Origin: Simmondsia chinensis
Lineage: Eukaryota > Streptophyta > Magnoliopsida > Caryophyllales > Simmondsiaceae
NCBI GenBank assembly: GCA_018398585.1
Contig: JAGTTD010000022.1
Coordinates: forward strand, 771,501 to 835,500
Direction of reading: 5' to 3'
Length of the DNA stretch: 64,000 nt
The notes under the pieces: model-generated
Databases searched by the model: none
Told to the model about the DNA's origin: nothing
Seen by the model: the letters and a program-made list of their open reading frames with translations, nothing else
Part shown: in pieces, positions 19,844 through 30,766 of the stretch
How the letters are laid out: each line of letters starts with the position of its first letter
Position numbering within the stretch: position 1 is the first letter of the stretch
Program-made: the position numbers and the translations under genes

Positions 19844-21234
19844 ATGGCTTCTAATCTGAATCGATCATACGCTAATGCCCTAACCTCCCTCCCCTCCTCC
19901 CCCCCTAGCGGCGCCCGCTCGGTGACAGAGCCCGTCCCTCCCCATGCTAGTACTCTGCCCACCACTACGGCTCCTAGGCCACCAGGGGTGGTGACCGACA
20001 CCTCCATTGTCGGAACCACCACCATCGGTGTTTCTTTCTCTCGGTCGGTGGATGCCGGTGTCGCCATCTCCGGTACTCTACCACCACTTGGGAAGTCATT
20101 GTCAAACCCGACACTTAATCTGGGCATCCCTTCATTGTCGAACCCTTTTCCTGCCTTCCCTGCACCCTCGGTAGGTGCTAGTTTCGCCGGACCCACCCTG
20201 TCCGGTGGATTCCGGCCAGCCGATGGTGGTGGCTCTGCCCCGACACTCTTCCCGACCCTTTCCCATGTCGGTGGGGATGCCGGTGTGGCGCCGTCAGCCG
20301 CCCTCCCCCTTCCCTAAACCCTAATTACTTAAATATAAATTACTTCAACCCTAATATCTATAATCATCCCGCTTCCCCAATTGTTCTTCCTTTATCCAAT
20401 ATCACTAGCATTGTCACAATTAAACTCGAATCAACTTCTGATTATTCCCCGTGGAAAGAACAATTTAACATGTTACTACTTGCACATCAATTATTAGGGT
20501 TTATTTATGGATCTTACCCCTGTCCTCCCGCTCAAATAACTCTCCCCACAGGATCAACTTAGTCTAATCCGGATTACATTATATGGCTACGCACAGATCA
20601 GAGTGTCCGATCTTGCATAGCTGCCACTCTCTCCCGCTCCCTTATTAGTGATATTGTTCGCTATCCAACTTCCAAAGACATGTGGGATGCCCTGGCTAAG
20701 CGTTTTCGGGATCACTCCATGGCTAAGGAGTATGACCTCCGAACTCAACTCATAACCCTACGTAAAGATGGCAAAACCATGGATGCCTACCTTTTTGAAC
20801 TTAAATCAATTGCCGATGATTTAGCAACCATTGACTCGCCTGTGTCTGCTAGAGAATTCTAACACTTTGCTATTCATGGGTTACCTCCTGAATATGCAGC
20901 TTTTGCAACTTTTACCCGATAAACTTCAAAATTGTATTCTTATGATGCGTTAAAATCTGATTTACTTAATGAGGAAGGTGCCCTCAACCGTAACAATGGC
21001 CCTACCAACCCGGACCCCGCCCATGCCATGGTTGCTTCCGGGCAACCCCCCCAACCGAACCACATGAACTGTGGCCACGGCCGTGGTCGTGGTCGAAAGG
21101 GGAAAGGGGGCCGTGGGGGCCGCGGTGGCAAGCCACCCCATACCGGCCCACCGTACGGGTCCCACCCCGGGGCTCCATCCTCTAGTGCTCCTTATTCTGT
21201 TCGACCTCCGGTCGGTCCCCCCCTTCCACTCTAA
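19844..21234 (+). pseudogene. Copia gag remnant
   Basis: It opens MASNLNRSYANALTS, a Ser/Pro/Thr-rich leader. A UBN2-type gag segment follows from about 20400 (YSPWKEQFNMLLLAHQ, then MWDALAKRFRDHS and KSIADDL). In-frame stops occur near 20563, 20860 and 20922. A Gly/Arg-rich tail (GRGRGRKGKGGRGGRGG) follows at about 21070-21130, and I see no CCHC knuckle. The fragments are not joined here. The gag identity rests on order and motif style. Confidence 0.7.
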
Positions 21235-21361
21235 TGCAGGTGTGCTCGGCCCTGCTCCCCAATTTTGACAGATCTATTCACAAACTGGTCATACTGCCAT
21301 TACCTGTCATCATCGCTTCGACAACTCCTCGTTCCTGGACCCCAGCCAATCCTTCACTGCC

Positions 21362-22570
21362 ATGACGATGGGGGAACCATATGACTACAACTGGTATCCT
21401 GACTCGGGTGCTTCCAACCATATGACGCCGAACCCAGGTATCCTCTATAACCTACTTCCTTATTCTGGTCATAAAGGTGTTCCTGTTGGAAATGGGGCCT
21501 TATTGCCTGTAACACATGTGGGCTCTACTACAATACCTAAAACACCCCTTCATTTAAACAATTTTATGCTCGTCCCTAATTTAACTCACAACCTTATGTC
21601 GATTAAACAATTATGTCGTGAAAATAAATGTCGAGTTGAATTTGACTCAAACTCTTTTTGTGTTAAGGAGCGAGCTACGGGGACACCGCTTCTACAAGTG
21701 CCCAGTAATGGACCACTTTATAACTTCTCACCGCATGATATTAGGCTCCTTGCACAGGTCACTCACGGCGCATTATGGCATCAACGACTAGGGCATCTAG
21801 GCAACTCTGTTCTGGATACTTTGTGTAAACAATATTTTTGTTCTTCTGTTAAGTTTCTAGATAAATGTTCCTCATGTTGTTTGGGTAAATCTAGAAAACT
21901 GCCTTTTGAGCGTTTGCTACATAATAGTACTATGCCTTTGCAACTTATACATTCTGATGTTTGGCAATCGCCTATCTCTTCTAATTCCACATTTAAATAC
22001 TATGTTCTATTTGTTGATGATTTTTCCCACTTTACATGGCTCTATCCGATGCAACGCAAATTTGAAATTTATGACATATTCACCGGTTTCAAAAATTTAG
22101 TTGAAAACCAATTTAGTCTGAAAATTAAAGTTTTCCAAATTGATGGTGGGGGTGAATTCGATCATCGGCGCATGAATGCGCTATGCCGGGATGCTGGAAT
22201 TCACTTTCGACTATCTTGTCCTGATACCCCTGAACAAAATGGGGTGGCGGAACGTAAGCATCGACATCTATCTGAAATGGCACGGACTCTCTTAATTCAC
22301 TCAAAACTTCCTTATGAATTTTGGGACGATGCTTTTTGCACGGCACGTTTTACAATGAATTGTCTCCCTACACCAAATCTTTCTAACTTCTCGCCCTTTC
22401 AAAAATTCTTTCATACTAACCCTGATTATAATTGTTTTAGAGTCTTTGGGTGTGTTTGTTACCCCAACATTACATCCCGTGCCCCTCATAAATTAGCCCT
22501 CGGTCCACTCTATACATTTTTCTCGGGTATGCGGCTCGATATAAAGGTTACTGGTATTTTGATGTCTTAA
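21362..22570 (+). pseudogene. Copia protease-integrase segment
   Basis: The aspartic protease motif reads WYPDSGASNHMTPN near residue 12. The GAG-pre-integrase zinc-binding region follows (LWHQRLGHLG ... CSSCC). The integrase core has its Asp in HSDVW, a second Asp in FQIDGGGEF and the Glu in PEQNGVAERKH. The frame is lost near 22500, where the conserved continuation switches to another frame, so the product is truncated. Integration function is not expected from this copy. Confidence 0.85.
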
Positions 22571-22578
22571 ATAAAGGA

Positions 22579-23992
22579 ATGTATGTTAGTAGGCATGCAG
22601 TCTTTGATGAATCTAGATTCCCTTATCCTGAACTTGTTAGCCCTGACGTGCCCAAAACAGATGCTTCCCATAATGCACCATTGGTAATTTGCACTTCCCC
22701 TTCCCTGGGTGTTGCATCGGCGTCTCCGGCTCCGGACCAACCCGCCACAACACCTTTTGACCGTGGGCTACCCCAGCTGGTGCCTGCAGTGCCTCCCGTC
22801 CCCGCTAGTGTCGGTGCCCCGGCCCGACTGCAGTCCCTGCTCGCGCTACCCGACGCCACCCCCCTCCTCCCCTCCCGGGTCTCCGGTCCTAGTATCCAGT
22901 GACGATATTCCTTCGTCACCTATTCCGATTGTCGAGTCCGACCCTAGTCCCGTGTCTGACCCACCGCCTTCCCCTACTCATAATGTGCATCCCATGCGTA
23001 CTAGGCTTAAGGATGGGATCCGCAAAACTCGTTACCCACTTTCCCTATCATCTATTACGGTAATTCAAGGGCCCACATGTTACTCGCAGGCCGCTAAAAA
23101 TCCCCAATGCCAGCAAGCCATGGCAGATGAATTTAATGCCTTACTTCTTAACAACACTTGGGATCTTGTCCCACATGACCACTCGAAAAACCTTGTAGGC
23201 AGTACTTGAAAATATAAAGTGAAGTATAAAGCAGATGGCTCGGTTAAACGGTTCAAAGCCCGCCTCGTTGCTCAAGGCTTTCATCAACGTGAAGGCCTTG
23301 ATTATAAGGAGACTTTTAGCCCTATTGTTAAACCGACCACCATACGCTTTATACTTACACTTGCTGTAATGTACAACTGGCCTATACAGCAGTTGAACGT
23401 TAAAAATGCATTCCTACATGGTCACCTTAAGGAAGAAGTTTATATGAAACAACCACAAGGCTTCATACATCCAAAGTTTCCTAATCACGTATGTCTCCTT
23501 CGGAACGCGTTGTATGGGTTAAAGCAGGCTCCTCGGGCATGGTTCCAACAGTTTAGTACGTTCCTTCTTAGTCTTGGCTTCGTCTGTTGTCAGGCTGATC
23601 CTTCACTATTCATCCATAAAACACGTTCTCATCTGACCTGTTTCCTCCTCTATGTTGATGACATTATCCTCACTGGGTCTGACCACTTGCACCTCACATC
23701 TCTCATCCAGTCCCTTTCGACCCAATTTGCGATGAAAGACCTTGGCCCGTTACACTTCTTTCTCGGTATTCAGGCCACCCGCAATTCTAGTGGGCTCTTT
23801 CTCTCCCAACACAAATACACTGGGGACCTTCTCACCAAACTTGGTCTCTGTGATACCAAACCGGTCAAAACCCCCCTACCCACCCAAGCACATCTCTCTT
23901 TTAGTGACGGGGACCTGCTTGAGGACCCTACTGAGTATAGGAGCGCAGTGGGTGCCTTGCAGTACCTCACTATGACCCGTCCTGACATATGA
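22579..23992 (+). pseudogene. Copia integrase tail and reverse transcriptase, broken
   Basis: The integrase C-terminal tail (YVSRHAVFDESRFPYP) is read in one frame, then a Pro/Ser-rich linker in another. From 23219 the reverse transcriptase runs with [29 protein letters not shown] and the catalytic YVDDIIL. A TGA at 23207-23209 interrupts just before RT. Another TGA near 23990 separates RT from RNase H in the same frame. Confidence 0.85.
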
Positions 23993-24019
23993 TATGCTGT
24001 CAACCTGGTCTCCCAGTTT

Positions 24020-24604
24020 ATGCATGCTCCCCGTGATCCCCACTGGCAGGCTGTGAAGCTTATTCTTCGGTATCTCAAATCCACTCCTGATCATGGTCTC
24101 CTCCTACAACCTGCTTGCACTCTCACTATCACAGCCTTCGCAGATGCTGACTGGGGTGGTTGCCCTGACACTCGTCGCTCTACCACTGGTTATGCCGTCT
24201 ACCTTAGACCAAACCTCATTTTCTGGAGAGCCAAAAAGCAGATAACCGTTTCCAAAAGTACGACCGAATCTGAGTATCGGGCTGTGGCTCAGGCTGTTGC
24301 TGAAAGTGACTGGCTTCGGTACATCATGCGCGACTTGGCTATCCGACACCTAGGACCTATCATCGTCTACTGTGACAATGTTTCCGCCTCTTACCTTGCT
24401 GCTCAACAGGTGTCCAACGATCGTAGCAAGCACATGGATGTTGACTTTCACTATGTTCGGGAGAAAGTCCTCAAGGGTGACCTTCAAGTTCACTACACTC
24501 CAACCACAAAGCAGGTGGCTGATATTCTCACCAAGGCTCTTGCGGCTGATCGCTTCTTTCAACACAAGGCCAATCTTCGCGTGCTATCACCCCGCTCAGA
24601 TTGA
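24020..24604 (+). pseudogene. Copia RNase H domain
   Basis: It contains the RNase H signature ADADWGGCPDTRRSTTGY, the Glu-bearing SKSTTESEYRAVA, the Asp in VYCDNVSA, and the C-terminal HYVREKV and VADILTKAL. It is open from after the upstream stop to a TGA at 24602-24604, and is followed at once by the polypurine tract. It cannot be made as part of an intact polyprotein because of the upstream stop. Confidence 0.85.
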
Positions 24605-24611
24605 GGGGGCC

Positions 24612-24808
24612 TATTAGATTATATTCTAGAACATTCCTAGGGTTTTGTAGTTTACTCTTTTGCCCTTTGACTTATGTAACCCTAGGGGTATTTTCAGTCT
24701 TTTAGTTCTTGATGTTTGCCTATATATTGAGGCCTCCTATATACTCTTTTATTCATTCAAATATAATTATTCATAAGGCATCACAAGACTTGTGTTTTGG
24801 GTGCATCA
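24612..24808 (+). repeat. Copia 3' LTR
   Basis: It starts right after the polypurine tract with tattagattat (expected TG start changed to TA) and ends in gcatca. It contains 'tatatattgaggcctcc', a plausible TATA and start region. A SINE body has inserted at its right edge. Its 5' partner was not found. Confidence 0.65.
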
Positions 24809-24819
24809 GTGTTTCCTAA

Positions 24820-24906
24820 ACCCGGAAGAGGGAAGACTGTATATATCTACTCCCCAGACCCTGCTTATGAGGGAACCCTTTGAGGCACTGGGTTTGTTGT
24901 TGTTGT
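24820..24906 (+). mobile_element. SINE body, 5'-truncated, at the Copia LTR edge
   Basis: It reads 'agaccctgcttat', 'gaggcactgggtttgttgtt' with a TTG tail. Short direct repeats agtgtttc(c/g)taa lie at about 24808-24819 and 24907-24918. The SINE is therefore younger than the Copia insertion. Confidence 0.65.
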
Positions 24907-25109
24907 AGTGTTTCGTAATCCTGGGATTAATTATTGAGTTAAGTTTTCTTCTGCTTTTTCCTATACTTCATGATCGAGAAGAGGACTCTACATCGCTTGT
25001 AAGATTCCATGAGTAGTTGTCAGCCAATTGCCCCCATTGTTTTATGCTTACGTCAGTATTTTAGGTTAATAAATAATAAAAATTTGACGTGTAAGTTTAT
25101 TAAAAATTT

Positions 25110-25340
25110 TAGGATCTTTTTCTAAAAATTATCTAAATTTTAGATTTAATTTTAAAAAATTATCTAGATTTTTTAATTTTTTAAAGTCACACATTAATGT
25201 TAACACCGTTAACATTTGTTAGTTTTTGCTGATGTGGCATTTAAAAAATATTTTTTTAAAGCATAAAAATTGAAAATATATATGATTTTTTTAATTTGCA
25301 CCTAAAATTTAGATGATTTTCAGTAAAAAAAACTCAAGGT
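25110..25340. repeat. AT-rich inverted-repeat element, copy 2
   Basis: It shares 'taaagtcacacattaatgtt' and 'gtcggca/gatgtggcattt'-type words with the copies at 300-760 and 49785-50365. No coding content or clean target duplication is seen. Confidence 0.45.
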
Positions 25341-25374
25341 TTTATGTAGGAGTTGTGTGAGAAAAAGACCTACG

Positions 25375-26277
25375 CATAGATCTTTTAAATTACTTCAACT
25401 AATGCCAATTTGTTCTAGGATGAAATCACACCTCATATATGTTAACACCATAGATCGAGTCTAAGATCCGGTGAAATTTCACAGTAAAAGCATTAGACAC
25501 ATCAGCAAAAAATAGTTCTATTTAATGCGTTGTTAACCAAAATAGATAGAAACTTATGTAAAAGAATAATGGAGAAAGCAAAGGGTTAACAATATGCTGA
25601 AACAATAAAATTATTAGAAACGTATTACTCTATTTTAAATTTTATTACAATAATTAAAAAAAAAAAAAAAAAAAGATTCAATCTATTACTATTGAAAAGA
25701 TCCTCTATATATCCAATTTTAAGTGCATGATTCGTCATATCCAGTTTGACGTCACTCTAAAGCCAAATTTGGAGGAATCTCACTCTTTCGGTGATACTAA
25801 TTAACTGATTATAGTGTTCTCATAGACAAATTTACATATGAGTCCAGTAATAAAACCTCGTTAAAATTATTTGAAAAAGAGATCAACATATAAAATTAAT
25901 AATAATTAATCACTCCAATAAATGTCCATCAGTTTCAAAGTAATATCTTTCTTAAACTTATATACAAACTTCATATAATGAAATTTTACATGGTATTAGA
26001 GTAAAATTGTCATCGTTGATTTTTATAAGACGAGTCTTATTCGAAAAGATTTTCGAGATTTGGCTTTAGTATGATAAATCTATGAAATGTGAAAAATGAC
26101 CACTTAGAGGCTATAAGAATTTGTTCCTATCATGTCTACGAGTATGTGCCTAACCAAGAATTATACTATAAGGTATCGAATAACCACCTTATAATATAAA
26201 TCAAATGAGCATCATATCCTATGATTAGTTCTATGTATAATTCGCATGTACTATACATCCCACATCATCCGCATGAG
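25375..26277. other. Non-coding right end of duplication unit A
   Basis: No gene is seen. An LTR-family fragment occupies about 25375-25475. From about 25640 to 26250 the sequence is colinear with 45175-45732 in unit B ('tctattactattgaaaagat', 'aattttaagtgcatgatt', 'aaaatgaccacttagaggc'). This fixes the right limit of the duplicated unit. Confidence 0.6.
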
Positions 26278-26520
26278 GCAACAGTTGCGATTGCCGCCAT
26301 GATGTAGTGATGGTGGAGGTGCTCGATAGCGAACTGTCACATACTAAAGGAGGTTCTATCTCAAAACCAATTAAAAATGAGTGGAGTACCTCTTATAGTA
26401 TATAAGATGGTATATTTCTTTTCCACCCACCTATATGTGGAATTGTATCACGGACCAGGCCATGTCGGCGACCTCCATCACCGTCTTCGCCGTCTCTACC
26501 GCCACGTGCGCGTGTTCCAT
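26278..26520 (-). pseudogene. Truncated exon 1 copy of the unknown-protein gene
   Basis: It matches 6883-7014 (gcaacagttgcgat.gccgcc, then ggaccaggcca.gtcggcga and ccatcaccgtcttcgccg). The ATG survives (26518-26520) and the minus-strand translation starts MEHAHVAVETAKTVMEVAD. The exon is cut at 26278, where the sequence changes to the end of unit A. It is also interrupted by an LTR (26335-26450). No further exons follow, so it cannot encode the parent protein. Upstream leader sequence homologous to 7015-7160 continues to about 26800. Confidence 0.82.
26335..26450 (-). mobile_element. Short solo LTR inside the exon 1 pseudogene
   Basis: It begins tgtcacatac and ends attgtatca. It is flanked by cgaac (26330-26334) and cggac (26451-26455), where the parent sequence reads continuously. 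Read on the minus strand, it carries 'attggttttgagatagaacc', as in the TRIM at 46728-47373. Confidence 0.65.
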
Positions 26521-26584
26521 CGAATTACTCGATCTATAATTGTGAAAATCTCTCGTTCGCAAAACCCTAATTTTGGTGGTTTCT

Positions 26585-26708
26585 TGATACGGACAAATCT
26601 AATCCCACATTGGTAGGTTAGTGAATAGAATGCTAATTTATATACCAAAGAAGTTACTCCACTCATTACCAATTAGTTTTGGAATAGAACCTCCTTTGAT
26701 TTGCAACA
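26585..26708 (+). mobile_element. Solo TRIM LTR with 5-bp target duplication
   Basis: It begins tgatacggacaaatct and ends ttgcaaca. The repeat tttct flanks it at 26580-26584 and 26709-26713. The parent locus (about 7074-7086) reads ggtggtttcttcgtc without it. It is about 90% alike by eye to the 3' LTR at 47249-47373. Confidence 0.8.
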
Positions 26709-26848
26709 TTTCTTCGTCTTGCTTGGTGGTCGTCGGTGGCGTGTCTGGGTTGTATTTCGTTTTGGTAAAGGAGATTTCAGATAATAGGGAATATTTTTTT
26801 TTTGGGTTGGAAGATAATAATAAAGGTCATTATTATTAATTAATTAGC

Positions 26849-27172
26849 GAGTTATTTACACTATTGGTCTCTTATCTTTTCGAGTTTGTTCAAATTAGTT
26901 TCTTATTTATTTTTCTTCAAATTGGTCTCTTCTTTATAACTTTGTTAAAATTGGTCCCTAATCTTTTTTTTTGTTCAAAATGGTCCCTTATGTTTTATTT
27001 TAAGATAAAATTAGTCCCCCACATAGTGACCTAATTTGACGTAATATAAAATATTAGTGGCCATTTTGAACAAAAGAAAATGTGAGATACTTAATTTAAA
27101 CAAATTTAAAAAGATAAGTGACTAATTTTAACAAACTTATAAATACAAGAGACCAATGATGCAAAATAACTC
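26849..27172. mobile_element. MITE with inverted repeats, 10-bp near-exact duplication
   Basis: The left end gagttatttacactattggt pairs with the inverse of the right end accaatgatgcaaaataactc. Flanks attaattagc (26839-26848) and atcaattagc (27173-27182) differ at one base. Internal 'tggtccctta' words echo the MULE-type MITE family. It is non-coding. Confidence 0.65.
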
Positions 27173-27182
27173 ATCAATTAGC

Positions 27183-28595
27183 TTACATGAGATTTAACGA
27201 TTTTTATTTAGATACTCTAATCTTTTAATATATATAATATATATTTTTTATCTTATATATATATAGTTATATATAAATATTACCATTGTCTTACCATATT
27301 TGTACTATTTTAAAGCTCCACATGTTAGTTAGCAAATAATTAAAAAAAGGATAAAAAACCAAATCAAGGTAGATGTGTCGTCATCGGCCGAGTTAGCTAG
27401 ATCAAGATTGGGTAGATATATTGATAGCCGATACAATCAATTCAAGCCAAAGGATCACAAACGAACACCAAAATTGCTCAAATCTAGCTACGGGGCAGCA
27501 ATAGCTGTCCCAATTTGCATCTTATGTATAGTATAAGCTCCAAGAGAAGTAGTAGAAGTATAGGTAATAGTACGAGAAGGGGGAGGAAGAAAAAGATAGT
27601 TTAGAGAGAGAGAAATGGCACAAATATCTCACCATAACTAACTCTCCTCAAAGATAGTATTTATGGGGGATTATTAGGGTTAATGTAAGTGAGGTAGCAT
27701 GGTGATGTGGCAGTTAATGAGTCAGGCAGTGATGTGGCGTGAGCTGCGTGATTCAATTGTTGACGTGGCGAGGAGGGAGTATGAATATTCATATCATATA
27801 ACTCGGGTAGGTCCATCCTCGATGAGATAGCCATGAGGTGAGTACTATATATATACTCGTTCTTCCCAACAACTGAACTGAATCCATTGACCAAGGCCTT
27901 ACGACTCCCTTATTCGGGAGCCTCGACGAAGTATCTAAAAACTTCATCATTTCTTGCTATAAATACTCCTGATCCTCTTTTAAGGGCAGAACAATAGACA
28001 GGAAAAAGAGGTGCGTTCGGTTCATCTTATTTCAACTTATCTTTTTTCAGCTTATCTGTTTCAATAAGAACTGTCCATTTAAGATTTGTATCTTTTTATA
28101 ATGAAGTGTTTGGTTGTACAGTGCAGAAAGATTTTTTTTTTTTTTTTACACAAATAAAGCATTTCAATACAAGTTAAAAAAGTAACTTATATACTATAAT
28201 CACAAAAATAATTTAATAATATACATTTCCTATTTATATAGGTAAGAGCGAATCATAATAATAGCTTGTCATGCTAGTGGAAAGTGGTGAGTGTAGCGAC
28301 CCATGACCATAAAAGGTTGGTGGTTGGTGGGAGTGGTGATCATAAGTAAAAGTAGGTCATGGTGGTGAAGATTTAATATTAATATAATATTTTTAAGCAT
28401 TTCTCTGAAATAAGGTATGAAAAAGATTCAGTTTTGCATCTTTTTCTTTTGTTATAAAACATTTTTTTTAGTTTTCTATTTAAACTATGAAAAAAATATA
28501 AAAAGATTTTTTCTGCCAACCAAACACAAGGTCTTCTTTGATCTTTATGGTTGAAATCATAATTGTTATAACTGAAATATTTATAGCAATCCAAA
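27183..28595. other. Non-coding upstream part of unit B
   Basis: No gene is seen. The parts around 27540-27950 and 28540-28595 are homologous to unit A at about 9400-10300 and 10300-10345. A poly(T) tract lies at about 28131-28147. Confidence 0.45.
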
Positions 28596-29091
28596 CGAGA
28601 CATAGAGAAGTTCATGTTGAAAGTGTCAAAATTGTTGTATTTTGATGGTTTATTTACTCGAAGGGTCCTTGTACTTTATCATTTGTGTTAGTTTAGTCCT
28701 TATACTTTTAATTATATTAATTTGGTCCCGCTACTATCCATATTGTATCAATTTAGTCCTTATTATCAAATGGAAGTTAAATTAATTATATAACTTTTAA
28801 CAGTACAATCATGTTAGATGCAAACAATCCATTACAAATCCAACTATTGACTCAATTTAACCTAACTCGTGACCGAACTATTAAGAATTTCATTAATAAC
28901 TTAACATAAATTTACTAGTAAGTAAGCACCAGCCGAGCCTCAAGCTTGATAAGCTTGAGCTTGGCTTGACTCAACTACACCCCTAATGAAATTGATAGGA
29001 CATAGGACAGAGAGGAGAGGAAGTATGCAAACAACCAGGAAGCTACCTCCTATCCACGTGTAGGCTATTAAGCAACGGTTTTCGAAGTTAA

Positions 29092-29385
29092 TGTCAGGGA
29101 ACCATCTTTCCCAAAAACTTAAGCTGATGGGTGAAGGTCTAGGAATAGTTTTATGCTCTAACATGTCCCCTCACGCAAATGCCAATTGGGCTTGAAGTAT
29201 GGATAGTGCACAAGTCAACCTCATACCTTGTGCTTAAATTGTTTTAATATGGAAAGTGAGGGCCGTTAAGATTCGAACTTGTGACCTCTTGGTTAACAAG
29301 GCTCTGATACCATGTCAAGGAACCAAGCTTACGCTTAAGCTTAAGCTGATGAACAAAGGTTTAGGAATAGTTTTATACTCTAACA
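29092..29385 (-). mobile_element. Complete 294-bp SMART/TRIM retrotransposon
   Basis: Terminal repeats of 72-73 bp (29092-29163 and 29313-29385) both begin tgtca and end ctctaaca. The target duplication gttaa flanks it (29087-29091 and 29386-29390). On the minus strand the 5' LTR is followed by tggtatcagagc (rc of 29301-29312), the standard primer-binding site for initiator methionine tRNA. The internal part ends in a purine tract (gtgaggggaca) before the other LTR. No protein is encoded, so it depends on enzymes supplied in trans. The size is close to that reported for SMART elements. Confidence 0.88.
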
Positions 29386-29991
29386 GTTAATAATCAAGTT
29401 CATAAACAACATATGTTTACTATAATCCTGAACATACGGCAGTAAATTACATGCCTTGTTTCAGCAGAATTTCAATTACTTGCTCAGATATTTTTTATAT
29501 TCCTAATTTCATTGTCTAAGTCCTCATTAAAACAGATTAAACATAAAACAAAATGCAAATTCTATGAAATGGAACCTACAATTGGTAATCTAGGTCAATC
29601 TGTCAACAATTTTGATCAACGAACTGGAAAACACATTCATCAAACTGTTAATTTCAACTATTAAACCACAAAATAACGATCAATATATACAAGATTCTTC
29701 AGAAAATCTCAAACAAAAACAAAGAATCAATTATAAATATAAATAAAATTGAAAGACTACCTGAGATCGCGAGATTTATGTATGATAATTGAGAAGAAAT
29801 CAACGCTGATTTTGCACGAAGAAGCTCGAAGCATTCGATGAAAAGTTTGAGCTTAAGAAATCAAATTTTTGCTAATAACCGACAGATTTGGGCAAATATT
29901 AATAATTGGGCTTCAATGGGGATATATTAATAATTGGGCTACTTAAGTTGGGCCGAAATTTAAATTTAGGGCTTGTTTAAGTTGGACTATA

Positions 29992-30220
29992 AGAAGGTTC
30001 ATTTACCGGGCACTAAGGCACCGGATCCTATTAGAACTCTGAAGTTAAGCGTGTTTGGACGATAGTAGTATCAGATGGGTGACCTCTTGGGAAGTCCTCG
30101 TGTTGCCAATCCTATAAGGTTGGGGGTCCTCGAAAACAGCCTCGGTAGGGTTACACCCTGAAAGGGTAAGGCTGTGTACATCCACCCCTCCCATACTGGG
30201 TTTGTTGTTGTTGTTGTTGT
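29992..30220 (+). mobile_element. 5S-headed SINE, subfamily 2, with TTG tail and 13-bp duplication
   Basis: Exact repeats aagttggactata lie at 29979-29991 and 30221-30233. The head spans nearly the whole 5S rRNA: ggcactaaggcaccggatcc, gaagttaagcgtgtttgg (A box), gatgggtgacctcttgggaa (intermediate element and C box), gtcctcgtgttgcc. The body has 'gggtaaggctgtgtacatcc' and then an internal deletion. The tail is gtttgttgttgttgttgttgt. No T4 terminator interrupts it. It is the cleanest family member in the window. Confidence 0.88.
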
Positions 30221-30578
30221 AAGTTGGACTATAGGGTTTCTCTTATTATGAGAGGGTGCTATACAAACCCCTGTTTAGGGTTTCAACTATTTTGTACAGT
30301 GATAGAAAACACATCGACAATAAAACAATTGAGAGAGTGAATGGGTGAGTGAAAATTTCTCATGTAATGCTCTAATTTCGATCTAATAAATTTGTTTACT
30401 TCTGCTCGTGGTTTTTTCCTCTTCTTGACGGTTTTCCATGTAAATACTGTTATCTTCATTGCTCTTTCTCCTTTACTTTCTTCTTTGCTTTTCAGATTTC
30501 GATTAATATATAAATCGAATCCAAATCTTACGTATTTTCGCCTTACATGTTTCGTTTTTCCAATCAGTCGCACATACA

Positions 30579-30766
30579 ATAAAAAGACATTTTCACACGA
30601 AAATTACCTGTCAATTAATATTAAAATTACGAAACTTAAGAAAAATGATTTTACATGATGGTCGATCGCTCTTGCACTAGAAAATTTTTTTAAAAAAAAA
30701 AAAAATTATTTTTTTTTTATTTTTATTTTTTAATCATTACAATTTTCCCCAAATGAGATGTTAATG
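30579..30766. other. 3' flank of transporter B
   Basis: It is homologous to 10347-10512, including 'gatggtcgatcgctcttgca'. An extra A/T homopolymer cluster at about 30686-30733 is specific to this copy. No gene is seen. Confidence 0.5.

Larger units (their letters stand above)
19844..24808 (+). mobile_element. Decayed Ty1/Copia retrotransposon, 5' LTR not found
   Basis: Gag, protease, integrase, reverse transcriptase and RNase H follow in Copia order (integrase before RT). A polypurine tract (ttgagggggcc at 24601-24611) precedes a 3' LTR of about 197 bp ending gcatca. No copy of this LTR and no primer-binding site could be recognised upstream of gag. The element is absent from unit B. Several nonsense codons and at least one frameshift show that it is inactive. 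Confidence 0.88.
28596..30578. other. About 2 kb present in unit B only
   Basis: Unit A reads continuously from 'gcaatcaaaacgacattcac' (about 10333-10352). Unit B breaks at about 28596 and resumes at about 30578 (aaaaagacattttcac). The insert holds a MULE-MITE fragment (from 28651), a TRIM (29092-29385), a 5S-headed SINE (29992-30220), and a minus-strand stretch that looks like a leader exon with donor 'gatctcag|gtagtc' near 29765. A frame near 28990-29085 encodes a hydrophobic segment (AYTWIGGSFLVVCILPLLS) that I do not recognise. It may be a transposed gene fragment. Confidence 0.5.

Noticed and set aside
20932..21268. Glycine-rich RNA-binding host protein
   Set aside because: It is the Gly/Arg-rich tail of the Copia gag, in register with the retrotransposon.
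28940..29164. 74-residue membrane protein gene
   Set aside because: Its start lies inside the TRIM LTR and its end in MITE-like sequence. Only the middle is of interest and is recorded with the 2-kb insert.
29992..30220. Solo LTR of a Cassandra retrotransposon
   Set aside because: Ends are not TG/CA, the target duplication is 13 bp and not 5, and there is a TTG tail. I keep Cassandra as the main alternative to test.
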